A stretch of DNA of 64,000 nt, taken from Flavobacterium sp. Root901 (GTDB lineage Bacteria; Bacteroidota; Bacteroidia; Flavobacteriales; Flavobacteriaceae). The stretch lies in the NCBI RefSeq assembly GCF_001429765.1, contig NZ_LMJB01000005.1, positions 628,490 through 692,489 of the forward strand, written 5' to 3'. Shown here piece after piece: positions 34,204 to 43,546 of this stretch. The translations under genes and the position numbers were made by a program. Position 1 is the stretch's first letter, and every line of letters starts with the position of its first letter. A model generated the notes under the pieces. It had not been told where the DNA came from and searched no databases. It was given only the letters and a program-made list of their open reading frames with translations.

Positions 34204-37200
34204 ATGCATCAATACTTCTACGCCATTCATTTATTTGTAAACCGAAGAAAATCTCTTTCGGTTCTTTTGGCCGTTTTGATGCTTTTAGTATTTGGCTTTT
34301 TTGCTTCCCGAATTAAATTTGAAGAAGACATTACCAAACTTATTCCAACAAACGACAAAGCAGATGCAACTGCAAAAGTTTTAAAACAATTAAATTTTGC
34401 AGATAAAACGACGGTTATTTTCAAACTCGAAAAAAATGGTTCTGAAGATGATTTAAAAGAAATGGCAACAGCTTTTTCAGACAGCGTTTCTCAATCCTGC
34501 AAACCTTACATAACCGGAATTCAGGGAAAAATAGACGAAGAAAACATTCAGGAAACTATTGATTTTGTTTATAACAATCTGCCGTTTTTTCTTGAAGATA
34601 AAGATTATACTGCCATTCAAACTAAACTTCAAAAAGACAGTATTGCAGTAACAGTTCAGGGAAATTACAAATCGATTATTTCGCCTTCGGGATTTATAAC
34701 AAAAGATTTTATCCTGCAGGACCCGCTTGGAATTTCTTTTATTGCTTTAAAAAAATTGCAGCAGTTAAATATTGGCGACGATTTTACGCTCGATAATGGT
34801 TTTGTGATGACAAAAGATAAAAAGAAATTACTGCTTTTTATAACGTCTGATATTTCTTCGAGCGAAACCGAAAAAAATACCCTCTTTGCCGAAAAACTAA
34901 AATCAATTCAGCAAAATTTAAATACAAAATTTAAAGGAAAAACTTCAATCAGTTATTTTGGTCCGGCTTTAATTGCGGTTGCAAATGCTAATCAAATTAA
35001 GAGTGATATTGTTTTAACAACAACAATCGCCATGATTACCTTAATGCTGATCCTGATTTTGTTTTACAGAAAAATATTCATTCCGTTAATTATTTTTCTG
35101 CCAACCGTTTTCGGAGCTTTATTTGCCGTTGCATTTTTATATTTTGTAAAAGAGCAAATTTCAGCCATCTCACTCGGAATCGGATCTATATTATTAGGAA
35201 TTACAATCGATTATTCGCTTCATATCCTCACACATTACAAACATAACAGCGACATCAAAACATTGTACAAAGACATTACAATGCCGGTAATTATGAGTAG
35301 TTCTACAACTGCTGTTGCTTTTTTATGCCTGCTTTTTGTAAAGTCTGATGCTTTAAATGATCTCGGAATTTTTGCTGCTGTAATTGTTATGGCATCGGCA
35401 GTTTTCTCGCTTTTGATTGTTCCTCATTTGTACAAACCAAAAGAAAATAATTTTGAACACAAGAAAAATGTGATCGATAAACTCGCTCATTTTTCTTTTC
35501 ACAACAACAAATTCTTAATTGGATTTTGTGTCATCATTACCATCATCTGCTGTTTTACTTATAATGATGTTGGTTTCAATAATGATTTGTCTCAATTAAA
35601 TTTTGTGCCAAAAGAAATTAAAGCCGCAGAAAAACAATTGGAAGAAAGTACAAGCCTGACTTCAAAAACCATTTATGTTGCGGCCTATGGAAAAAGCATG
35701 GAAGAAGTTTTGCAAAACAACAGTCAGCTTTTTGCTGATTTATCAAAAGCAAAACAACAAGATAAAATATTGAATTTTAGTTCTGTCGGCGGAATCGTAA
35801 TTTCGAAAAAAGAACAGGAACAAAAAATTCAAAAATGGAATTCATTCTGGAGCTCCGAAAAAAAGCAGTTTTTAAAATCACAATTAATTGCTGAAGGTTC
35901 CAAACTAGGTTTTAAGCCAGCCGCTTATTCGTTGTTTTTTGATCATTTAGATTTTGATTTCAAACCTATTTCGACAGACGATTATTTAAAAATCAAAGCT
36001 TTGCAGCTGAAAGAATTTATAACCGAAAAAAATGGTTTTTATACGATTTCAACCTTAGTAAAAGTCACGCCTGAACAACGCGATAGTTTTGTAAAAGCTG
36101 CTTCTTCTAAAGAAAATTTAATTGCAATCGACCGTCAGCAAATGAATGAAACTTTTTTCAGCACATTAAAAACTGATTTTAATTCGCTTGTAAATTATTC
36201 TTTTGCAGCCGTGATTTTGATTTTATTTTTCTTTTTCAGAAGAATCGAATTGGTTATTGTAAGCTGTATTCCAATTGCTTTAACCGGAATCGTAACCGCC
36301 GGAATTATGGGGATTTTTGGTATTCAGATGAATATTTTCAGCATGATTGTCTGTACCCTGATTTTTGGTCACGGTGTCGATTTTAGTATTTTCATGACAA
36401 GTGCTTTACAGAAAGAATATACCAACGGAAAAAATGAAATTGCCATTTACAGAACTTCAATTATTCTGGCAGTAATTACGACTATTTTAGGAATTGGAGC
36501 GATGATTTTTGCCAAACATCCGGCGTTGCGTTCTATTTCGTCCGTTTCATTAATTGGAGTTTTTGCGGCCTTAATTATAACGTTCATTTTTTATCCAATT
36601 CTGTTTAAATTATTTTTATCAAACAGGCCGAAAAACGGAAACCCGCCTTTTCAGTTGCGCACTTTTGTTTTCGGCGTTACTTCATTTTTCTACTACGGTT
36701 TGGGTGGTGTTTTAATGTCGATTTTCAGTTTCACACTAATGCCGATTTTGCCGCTCAGCAAAAAAACAAAAATGAAAGGTTTTAGATATGTCGTTTCAAA
36801 ATACATGAAATCGGTATTATATTCAAATCCTTTTATACACAAAAAAGTCGTTAATAATTTTAATGAAACTTTCGAAAAACCAGCCGTAATTATTGCCAAT
36901 CATTCTTCGTTTTTAGATATTTTGTCCATCGGAATGCTGAGTCCGAAAATTATTTTTCTGGTAAGCGACTGGGTTTACAACTCTCCTATTTTTGGCGGTG
37001 TTGTCAGAAAAGCTGGTTTTTATCCGGTTTCTGAAGGACTAGAAGGCGGCGTTGAACATTTGCGTAAAAAAGTAAACGAAGGATATTCGTTAATGGTCTT
37101 TCCGGAAGGAACACGTTCAGAAAATAATGTAATTAAGAGATTTCATAAAGGTGCTTTTTTCCTTGCAGAAACATTTAATTTAGATATTATTCCAGTTGTT

Positions 37201-37881
37201 ATTCATGGTGCTTCAGAGTTAATTCCGAAAGGCGATTTTGTCATTCACGACGGAATTATAACAGTTACAATTTTAGAAAGAATTACTCCTGAAAATAAAT
37301 CTTTTGGAAATAATTATACCGAAAGAACAAAACAAATAAGCGCCTATTTTAAGGAACAACACCGCAAAATTCGGGAGCAGTTAGAAGGTCCGGATTATTT
37401 CAAAAAAATGCTGATTAACAGTTACGATTATAAAGAAATTGAAATTGGACATGCCGTAAAAAAAGATCTGAAACAGAATTTAGAAATTTATTTCAATCTG
37501 AATAAATACATTAATCCTAAAGCTAAAATTTTGCATCTTGGCAATGATTACGGACAATTGGATGTTTTACTGGCGCTGCAGGAACCGCAGCGAAAAATAG
37601 TTTCTTTTATTAATGATGAAGAAAAATCTGCTGTTGCAAAAACCAATTATTTCCTGAAAAAGAGAAAAATATCTTATCTGGAGCAGCTGGATTCTCTGGA
37701 AGAAAACCAATATGAAATTGTTTTAATTTCTGATGAAAATTATGCTGCTGATCTGGAAAAAGTCATTTCGGCCTCTTCAATAATTTTAGTTAATTCATCG
37801 AATTTAAAAACAAAATTGACTGATTATGGTTTCGAAATTGTATCGCAAGAAGATGCCATAATTGTATTAAATAAAAAATAA
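34204..37881 (+). CDS. MMPL/RND exporter fused to a PlsC acyltransferase and a methyltransferase-like tail
   Basis: About 1225 residues from the ATG at 34204. Residues about 10-830 are an MMPL-type exporter with two six-helix bundles and the family segments GSILLGITIDYSLH and FGHGVDFSIFM. Residues about 880-1080 are a lysophospholipid acyltransferase-like domain with NHSSFLD (HxxxxD) and FPEGTRS. The last 130 residues contain a Rossmann start ILHLGNDYGQLDVLLA that looks like a degenerate methyltransferase. In aryl polyene clusters these activities are separate genes (exporter, acyltransferase, methyltransferase). The fusion suggests that ester formation and export are coupled at the membrane. 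Confidence 0.85.
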   Translation: MHQYFYAIHLFVNRRKSLSVLLAVLMLLVFGFFASRIKFEEDITKLIPTNDKADATAKVLKQLNFADKTTVIFKLEKNGSEDDLKEMATAFSDSVSQSCKPYITGIQGKIDEENIQETIDFVYNNLPFFLEDKDYTAIQTKLQKDSIAVTVQGNYKSIISPSGFITKDFILQDPLGISFIALKKLQQLNIGDDFTLDNGFVMTKDKKKLLLFITSDISSSETEKNTLFAEKLKSIQQNLNTKFKGKTSISYFGPALIAVANANQIKSDIVLTTTIAMITLMLILILFYRKIFIPLIIFLPTVFGALFAVAFLYFVKEQISAISLGIGSILLGITIDYSLHILTHYKHNSDIKTLYKDITMPVIMSSSTTAVAFLCLLFVKSDALNDLGIFAAVIVMASAVFSLLIVPHLYKPKENNFEHKKNVIDKLAHFSFHNNKFLIGFCVIITIICCFTYNDVGFNNDLSQLNFVPKEIKAAEKQLEESTSLTSKTIYVAAYGKSMEEVLQNNSQLFADLSKAKQQDKILNFSSVGGIVISKKEQEQKIQKWNSFWSSEKKQFLKSQLIAEGSKLGFKPAAYSLFFDHLDFDFKPISTDDYLKIKALQLKEFITEKNGFYTISTLVKVTPEQRDSFVKAASSKENLIAIDRQQMNETFFSTLKTDFNSLVNYSFAAVILILFFFFRRIELVIVSCIPIALTGIVTAGIMGIFGIQMNIFSMIVCTLIFGHGVDFSIFMTSALQKEYTNGKNEIAIYRTSIILAVITTILGIGAMIFAKHPALRSISSVSLIGVFAALIITFIFYPILFKLFLSNRPKNGNPPFQLRTFVFGVTSFFYYGLGGVLMSIFSFTLMPILPLSKKTKMKGFRYVVSKYMKSVLYSNPFIHKKVVNNFNETFEKPAVIIANHSSFLDILSIGMLSPKIIFLVSDWVYNSPIFGGVVRKAGFYPVSEGLEGGVEHLRKKVNEGYSLMVFPEGTRSENNVIKRFHKGAFFLAETFNLDIIPVVIHGASELIPKGDFVIHDGIITVTILERITPENKSFGNNYTERTKQISAYFKEQHRKIREQLEGPDYFKKMLINSYDYKEIEIGHAVKKDLKQNLEIYFNLNKYINPKAKILHLGNDYGQLDVLLALQEPQRKIVSFINDEEKSAVAKTNYFLKKRKISYLEQLDSLEENQYEIVLISDENYAADLEKVISASSIILVNSSNLKTKLTDYGFEIVSQEDAIIVLNKK

Positions 37882-39399
37882 ATGAAAGAGCATTACGATG
37901 TCGTAATTGTTGGCAGCGGTTTAGGCGGATTGGTTTCGTCTATTATTTTAGCTAAAGAAGGCTACAGCGTTTGTGTGCTCGAAAAGAACAATCAATATGG
38001 GGGAAATCTCCAGACTTTTGTTCGCGATAAAACTATTTTTGATACCGGAATCCATTATATCGGAGGTTTGAGTGAAGGTCAGAATCTGAATAAATATTTT
38101 AAATATATCGGTATTATGGATCATCTGAATTTGAAAAAATTAGATGAAAACTGTTACGATATGATTTCTTTTCAGGATGATGAAAATGAATATCCGCATG
38201 CGCAGGGTTATGAAAATTTTGCCAGCCAGCTTGCTGTTTTTTTCCCCGATGAAAAAGAAAATATTGACAAATACTGCGAAAAATTACAAACGATCTGCGA
38301 TGCTTTTCCTCTTTATAACCTGAACTGGGAAGGAAAATACGATAACGAGATTTTGTCATTAAACGCAAAAGACATTATTGATGAATGCTCTCAAAATGAA
38401 AAACTCAGAGCGGTCCTTGCCGGCTCCAATTTTCTATATGCCGGAATACCGGATAAATCGCCGTTTTACGTTCATGCCCTTTCTGTAAACTCTTATATTC
38501 AAAGTTCATGGCGGTGCATTAACGGCGGCAGCCAGATAACAAAACAACTTTTGAAACAACTTAAAAAATACGGCGGAGAATTCTATAAATACAAAGAAGT
38601 TACGCGTTTTAATGTGGCAGATAATAAAGTTGATTTTGTAGAACTAAAAAACGGATCGAAAGTTTTTGGCACTATGTTTATTTCAAACATTGAACCCAAA
38701 ACAACTTTAAAAATGGCCGGCCAGGAAAATTTCAGAAAAGCTTTTGTCAATCGCGTACAAAGTCTTGAAGGAGTGATTTCTGCCTTTAGTTTGTATATCG
38801 TTTTTAAGCCCGAAACTTTTAAATATATTAATCATAATTTTTATCATTTCAGAAAAAGCAGCGATGTCTGGACTGCACATGATTATGATGAAAATTCATG
38901 GCCTAAAGGTTTTATGGCATCGATGAATGCTTCAAAAAAAGAAGAAATCTGGGCCGAAGGAATGACCTTTATAACTTATATGAAATATGAAGATGTTGCG
39001 CCCTGGGCCGACACTTTTAATACAACTGCAGAAGAAAGCGACCGCGGCGAAAGTTATGAGGAATTCAAATCTAAAAAAACAGCCAAATTTTTAGCCGAAA
39101 TAGAGTTAAAATTCCCGGGAATTAAAGATTGCATAAAATCAATTCATACTTCTACGCCACTTTCTTACCGTGATTATATTGGCGGCTACAACGGAAATAT
39201 GTACGGTTATGTGAAGGATTCTAACCATCCGATGAAAACTTTAATTCCGGCAAAAACCAAATTGGATAATTTGTATCTTACAGGACAAAGTATAAATATG
39301 CATGGTGTTTTGGGCGTTACAATTGGAGCAGTATCTACTTGTTCTGAAATTATTGGCAAAGAATATCTGGTTACCAAAATCAACTCCGAATCTGAATAA
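37882..39399 (+). CDS. CrtI-like phytoene desaturase/carotene isomerase family oxidoreductase
   Basis: A 505-residue flavoprotein with the FAD motif DVVIVGSGLGGLVSSIILA at the N-terminus, the GGNLQTF loop, and the C-terminal family signature LYLTGQSINMHGVLGVTIGA. It begins one base after the MMPL gene. CrtI/CrtISO family members desaturate or isomerise conjugated chains. Here it may set double-bond geometry or oxidise the polyene. No carotenoid genes are nearby, so a carotenoid role is unlikely. Confidence 0.85.
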   Translation: MKEHYDVVIVGSGLGGLVSSIILAKEGYSVCVLEKNNQYGGNLQTFVRDKTIFDTGIHYIGGLSEGQNLNKYFKYIGIMDHLNLKKLDENCYDMISFQDDENEYPHAQGYENFASQLAVFFPDEKENIDKYCEKLQTICDAFPLYNLNWEGKYDNEILSLNAKDIIDECSQNEKLRAVLAGSNFLYAGIPDKSPFYVHALSVNSYIQSSWRCINGGSQITKQLLKQLKKYGGEFYKYKEVTRFNVADNKVDFVELKNGSKVFGTMFISNIEPKTTLKMAGQENFRKAFVNRVQSLEGVISAFSLYIVFKPETFKYINHNFYHFRKSSDVWTAHDYDENSWPKGFMASMNASKKEEIWAEGMTFITYMKYEDVAPWADTFNTTAEESDRGESYEEFKSKKTAKFLAEIELKFPGIKDCIKSIHTSTPLSYRDYIGGYNGNMYGYVKDSNHPMKTLIPAKTKLDNLYLTGQSINMHGVLGVTIGAVSTCSEIIGKEYLVTKINSESE

Positions 39400-39406
39400 A
39401 AAATCC

Positions 39407-41074
39407 ATGAAAAACCGAATTTTTATTTTTTCCCTTATCGGTTTTTTACTGTTGTTCGTTTCTTGCGGAACATCAAAATCAATGCGTCATAAACCTGATA
39501 TTTCGGGCTATAATTCGGCGAAACCAGTCGTTATAAAAAAATCTGATTCTGTTTTTATTTCAGGAAAAAATTCCCTTTCAAAAAATAAACAAGGACTTTG
39601 GGAATTATATGTTGAAGGCGATCCGATGGAAATTGGTCTCAATACCGGAGCTTTGACAGATTCGCTTTTAAAAAATCAGCAGCGGATTTTCTTCTCCAAA
39701 ATAAAAGATTTTATTCCGTCTTCTTTCCAGCAGAAAATCCTTCGTCAGTTTCTGAAATGGTACAATCGAAAATTATATTTGAATGTTCCCGAAGAATATC
39801 AAACCGAAATTTATGGCGTTTCAGAATATAGTTCGGATGAGTTTAATTACATCGCGCCAAAATATCAGCGCGGTTTATATCTCCACGGAGCGCATGATAT
39901 TGGTCACGCTTTACAGGATTTGGCGTTGGTTGGCTGTTCGTCTTTTGCTGCGTGGCATGAAAAATCTGAAGATGGAAATTTAATTCTTGGACGCAATTTT
40001 GATTTTTATGTAAATGATGCTTTCGCAGAAAATAAAATCGTGGCGTTTATAAATCCGAAAGAAGGTTATAAGTTAATGATGGTAACCTGGCCGGGAATGA
40101 TTGGCGCCGTTTCCGGAATGAACGAACAAGGTTTAACCATCACAATTAATGCATCAAAATCTAAAATTCCGTTAATTGCCAAAACTCCGATTTCGATTTT
40201 GACCCGCGAAATTTTACAGCACGCCGCCACTATTGATGAAGCAATTGCAATTGCAAAAAAAAGAAAAGTATTTGTTTCTGAATCTATTATGGTAGGAAGC
40301 GCCAATGACAATAAAGCAATTTTAATTGAAGTTTCACCAAAAAAAATGGACATTTACGATGTTTCAAACAGCGGCCAGTTAATTTGCTCGAATCATTTTC
40401 AGGGACAAGTTTTTAAAAATGATAAACGAAATCAGGAACAAATTCTCAACAGCCATTCTGAATATCGTTTTGAAAGAATGCAGGAACTTCTGGCAGAAAA
40501 TCCAAAAGTAAATCCTGAAATTGCATCAGAAATTCTCCGAAATAAAAATGGTTTAAATGATATTCCGCTTGGTTATGGTTCAGAAAAAGCTTTAAACCAA
40601 TTAATGGCACATCACGGAATTATTTTTAAACCAAAAGAAAAACTGGTTTGGGTTTCTGCAAATCCGTATCAACTGGGAGAATTTGTCTGCTATGATTTGA
40701 ATTCAATTTTTAAGGAAAGAAAAAAAGAAGACGTATTATCTTTTCAAAAAGAAAATTTAAATATTGCCAAAGATCCTTTTATTGAAACAGCAGCTTTTCG
40801 TGATTATAAAAAGTTTAAAATTGAAGACCATAAAATAGATTCTTTTTTAAAGAATAAAGAAGCCGTTTCTTCAGAGTTTATCCAAAACTATCAATCTCTA
40901 AACCCTGATTATTGGGTTGTATATTATAAGACAGGATTGTACTTTTACCAAATAAAAGATTTCCAGCAGGCGAAGTTTAATTTTGAAAAAGCTTTGACCA
41001 AAGAAGTTACGACACTTCCTGAAAAACAAAAAATTGAAAAATATTTAAAAAAAATCAAAAGAAAATTAAAATGA
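39407..41074 (+). CDS. C45-type Ntn acyltransferase/hydrolase lipoprotein with TPR-like C-terminus
   Basis: About 555 residues from the ATG at 39407; an upstream in-frame ATG lies inside the CrtI-like gene. The signal ends in a lipobox (LLLFVSC, Cys20). Cys177 in LVGCSSFAAW is the expected N-terminal nucleophile after processing, with GRNFDF (Arg196, Asn197) downstream, as in acyl-CoA:6-aminopenicillanate acyltransferase and bile-salt-hydrolase-like proteins. The C-terminal 60 residues look like a TPR pair. It is probably on the periplasmic side and may form or break an amide or ester of the pigment. Confidence 0.82.
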   Translation: MKNRIFIFSLIGFLLLFVSCGTSKSMRHKPDISGYNSAKPVVIKKSDSVFISGKNSLSKNKQGLWELYVEGDPMEIGLNTGALTDSLLKNQQRIFFSKIKDFIPSSFQQKILRQFLKWYNRKLYLNVPEEYQTEIYGVSEYSSDEFNYIAPKYQRGLYLHGAHDIGHALQDLALVGCSSFAAWHEKSEDGNLILGRNFDFYVNDAFAENKIVAFINPKEGYKLMMVTWPGMIGAVSGMNEQGLTITINASKSKIPLIAKTPISILTREILQHAATIDEAIAIAKKRKVFVSESIMVGSANDNKAILIEVSPKKMDIYDVSNSGQLICSNHFQGQVFKNDKRNQEQILNSHSEYRFERMQELLAENPKVNPEIASEILRNKNGLNDIPLGYGSEKALNQLMAHHGIIFKPKEKLVWVSANPYQLGEFVCYDLNSIFKERKKEDVLSFQKENLNIAKDPFIETAAFRDYKKFKIEDHKIDSFLKNKEAVSSEFIQNYQSLNPDYWVVYYKTGLYFYQIKDFQQAKFNFEKALTKEVTTLPEKQKIEKYLKKIKRKLK

Positions 41075-42360
41075 TTCCAGCAATAGAAAAAGATTCTTTA
41101 GAAGAAATTAAAATTTTTCAGGAAAAAAAACTTTCGGAACTTTTAGAATATATAAGTCAAAATTCTCCGTTTTATAAAAGGCTTTTTGCAGGTCAGAATA
41201 TTGATGTTTCAAAAATTAAAACTTTAGAAGATTTACAATATTTGCCGCTTACTACAAAAGAAGATTTACAACAATATAATGATGATTTTGTATGCGTTCC
41301 GCAAAATAAAATTATCGACTATGCCTCTACTTCGGGAACTTTAGGCGATCCGGTAACTTTTGGTTTAACCGATTCTGATTTGGATCGTCTGGCTTATAAT
41401 GAAGCCATTTCTTTTGCCTGCGCCGGAATTGCCGAAGGTGACATCGTGCAGTTGATGACCACAATTGACAGAAAATTTATGGCCGGTCTGGCTTATTTTT
41501 TAGGTCTTCGAAAATTAAAAGTCGGTGTGATTAGAGTTGGAGCAGGAATTCCGGAAATGCAGTGGGATTCTATTTTAAAATACAATCCGAGTTATTTAAT
41601 TACAGTTCCTTCGTTTTTATTAAAGCTGATTGAATACGCCGAAATTCACGGAATCGATTATAATAATTCGAGCATCAAAGGCGCCATTTGTATTGGGGAA
41701 TCTTTGAGAGACCAGGATTTCTCAATGAATATTTTATCGAAAAAAATAACGGATAAATGGAATATTAAGTTGTTCTCCACTTATGCCTCTACAGAAATGA
41801 GCACTGCTTTTACTGAATGTGAACATGGAAAAGGCGGACATCATCATCCGGAACTTATTATTGTTGAAGTTCTCGATGAGAATAATCTGCCTGTAAAAAA
41901 TGGTGAAACGGGCGAACTTACTTTTACCACTTTGGGCATTGAAGCGATGCCTTTGCTTCGTTTTAAAACTGGAGATATTGTACAGCTTCATAACGAACCT
42001 TGTGCCTGCGGAAGAAATACGCTGCGTGTTGGTCCGGTTATTGGCCGCAAAAAACAAATGATAAAATATAAAGGAACGACTTTATATCCGCCCGCAATGA
42101 ATGATGTTTTAAGCGGATTTGACAATATTGAAAATCACATTATTGAGATTTCTACAAATGATTTAGGTACTGATGAAATCGTGATAAAAATTGCAGTAAA
42201 AAATCAAACACCTGAATTTCTGCAGGAAATTAAAGATCACTTTAGGGCAAAATTAAGAGTGACCCCAAAAATAGAATTTGCCTCAAAAGAAATTCTGAAT
42301 CCTTTAGTTTTCAATCCTATGAGTCGAAAACCAATTCGGTTTTTTGATTACAGATCTTGA
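41071..42360 (+). CDS. AMP-forming aryl-CoA/ACP ligase (PaaK-like)
   Basis: A 429-residue adenylate-forming enzyme of the phenylacetate-CoA ligase type: P-loop STSGTLGDPV, the adenine-site YASTEMSTAF, ELTFTTLG, and RFKTGDIV. A Cys/His-rich segment (CEHGKGGHHHPE and CACGRN) recalls the metal site of PaaK. The gene overlaps its neighbour by 4 bases and is the last of the pigment run. It is the best candidate for activating 4-coumarate as a starter for the polyene synthase. Whether the acceptor is CoA or ACP is not clear. Confidence 0.87.
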   Translation: MIPAIEKDSLEEIKIFQEKKLSELLEYISQNSPFYKRLFAGQNIDVSKIKTLEDLQYLPLTTKEDLQQYNDDFVCVPQNKIIDYASTSGTLGDPVTFGLTDSDLDRLAYNEAISFACAGIAEGDIVQLMTTIDRKFMAGLAYFLGLRKLKVGVIRVGAGIPEMQWDSILKYNPSYLITVPSFLLKLIEYAEIHGIDYNNSSIKGAICIGESLRDQDFSMNILSKKITDKWNIKLFSTYASTEMSTAFTECEHGKGGHHHPELIIVEVLDENNLPVKNGETGELTFTTLGIEAMPLLRFKTGDIVQLHNEPCACGRNTLRVGPVIGRKKQMIKYKGTTLYPPAMNDVLSGFDNIENHIIEISTNDLGTDEIVIKIAVKNQTPEFLQEIKDHFRAKLRVTPKIEFASKEILNPLVFNPMSRKPIRFFDYRS

Positions 42361-42364
42361 TTTT

Positions 42365-42470
42365 AATTTGCTAAGATACTGAGATTCTAAGGTTCTACTT
42401 TTTCTTTTTTATAATTAAACAAGGATAAAAACTCAGAACCTTAGCATCTTAGAACCTAGAATCTTTTTAA
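42365..42470. repeat. word-like intergenic repeat with inverted arms
   Basis: The gap is filled with variants of ctaagat and gattctaag. CTAAGGTTCT at 42387-42396 is inverted as AGAACCTTAG at 42435-42444. Between the arms lies a T/A-rich stretch. It could act as a weak terminator for the pigment operon. Confidence 0.5.
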
Positions 42471-42485
42471 TTGAACTAAATGTTG

Positions 42486-42493
42486 TAATTTTG
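42486..42493 (+). promoter_or_regulatory. -7 promoter element for dusB
   Basis: TAATTTTG matches TAnnTTTG, 9 bases before the chosen ATG, so the mRNA leader would be very short. A -33 TTG at the usual spacing is not seen. Confidence 0.45.
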
Positions 42494-42502
42494 CAAAAAA
42501 TA

Positions 42503-43501
42503 ATGAAGATGGTCAAGATTGGCAACATAGAATTACCCGAATTTCCTTTATTACTTGCTCCGATGGAAGATGTGAGCGATCCGCCGTTTCGCAGATTATG
42601 CAAAACCCATGGTGCTGACATGATGTATTCTGAATTTATTTCATCGGAAGGATTAATTCGTGATGCTATCAAAAGCCGAATGAAGCTGGATATTTTTGAT
42701 TACGAACGTCCTGTTGGAATTCAGATTTTTGGTGGTGATGAAGAAGCAATGGAACTTTCGTCTAAAATTGTTTCTACTGTAAAACCGGATTTGGTAGATA
42801 TAAATTTTGGATGTCCCGTAAAAAAAGTAGTCTGCAGAGGTGCCGGAGCCGGAGTTTTAAAAGATGTTGATTTAATGGTTCGTCTGACTAAAGCGGTTAT
42901 CAAAGGAACTGATCTGCCTGTTACGGTAAAAACACGTTTAGGCTGGGATGAAAATTCTATTAATATTGACGAAGTTGCTGAAAGACTGCAGGATATTGGA
43001 GTTCAGGCTTTAACAATTCATGCCAGAACCCGTGCACAAATGTACAAAGGACATTCTGACTGGTCGCATATTGCCCGCGTAAAAAATAACCCAAGAATTA
43101 CAATGCCTATTTTTGGAAACGGAGATATCGACAGTCCTGAAAAAGCTTTACACTATAAAAACGAATACGGAATTGACGGTATTATGATTGGTCGTGCTGC
43201 GATTGGTTATCCGTGGATTTTTAACGAAATCAAGCATTTCTTTAAAACGGGCGAACACTTGCCTGCCCCAACGGTTATTGATCGTGTTGAAGCCGCCAGA
43301 AATCATTTAAAATGGTCAATGGAATGGAAAGGCGAGCGTTTGGGAATTGTCGAAATGCGCCGTCATTATACCAACTATTTCAAAGGCATTCATTCTTTCA
43401 AAGAATTCAAACAAAAATTAGTTACGACTGACGCTCCTGAAGATTTATTTGCCATCATGAAAGAAATCGAACAGGTTTATGCAGGATATGAATTTGTTTA
43501 A
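42503..43501 (+). CDS. dusB: tRNA-dihydrouridine synthase
   Basis: About 332 residues from the ATG at 42503; a TTG at 42491 overlaps the promoter element and is unlikely. It shows the Dus TIM barrel: LLAPMEDVSDPPFRRLC near the start, DINFGCPVKKVVCRGAG with the catalytic Cys, TVKTRLGWD, LTIHARTRAQMYKG and GNGDI. The enzyme reduces specific uridines of tRNA to dihydrouridine using FMN. It stands alone and marks the end of the pigment region. Confidence 0.93.
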   Translation: MKMVKIGNIELPEFPLLLAPMEDVSDPPFRRLCKTHGADMMYSEFISSEGLIRDAIKSRMKLDIFDYERPVGIQIFGGDEEAMELSSKIVSTVKPDLVDINFGCPVKKVVCRGAGAGVLKDVDLMVRLTKAVIKGTDLPVTVKTRLGWDENSINIDEVAERLQDIGVQALTIHARTRAQMYKGHSDWSHIARVKNNPRITMPIFGNGDIDSPEKALHYKNEYGIDGIMIGRAAIGYPWIFNEIKHFFKTGEHLPAPTVIDRVEAARNHLKWSMEWKGERLGIVEMRRHYTNYFKGIHSFKEFKQKLVTTDAPEDLFAIMKEIEQVYAGYEFV

Positions 43502-43506
43502 AACAT

Positions 43507-43540
43507 AAAAAAGACCTTCTAAATTGAAGGTCTTTTTTTA
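43507..43540. terminator. bidirectional terminator between dusB and the MATE gene
   Basis: A GACCTTC/GAAGGTC stem (43513-43519 and 43526-43532) flanked by A and T runs lies between the convergent 3' ends and would serve both strands. Confidence 0.85.
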
Positions 43541-43546
43541 TTATAA

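Noticed and set aside
37882..39399. Carotenoid phytoene desaturase
   Set aside because: No crtB, crtE or other carotenoid genes are present; context is aryl polyene, so only the family name is kept.
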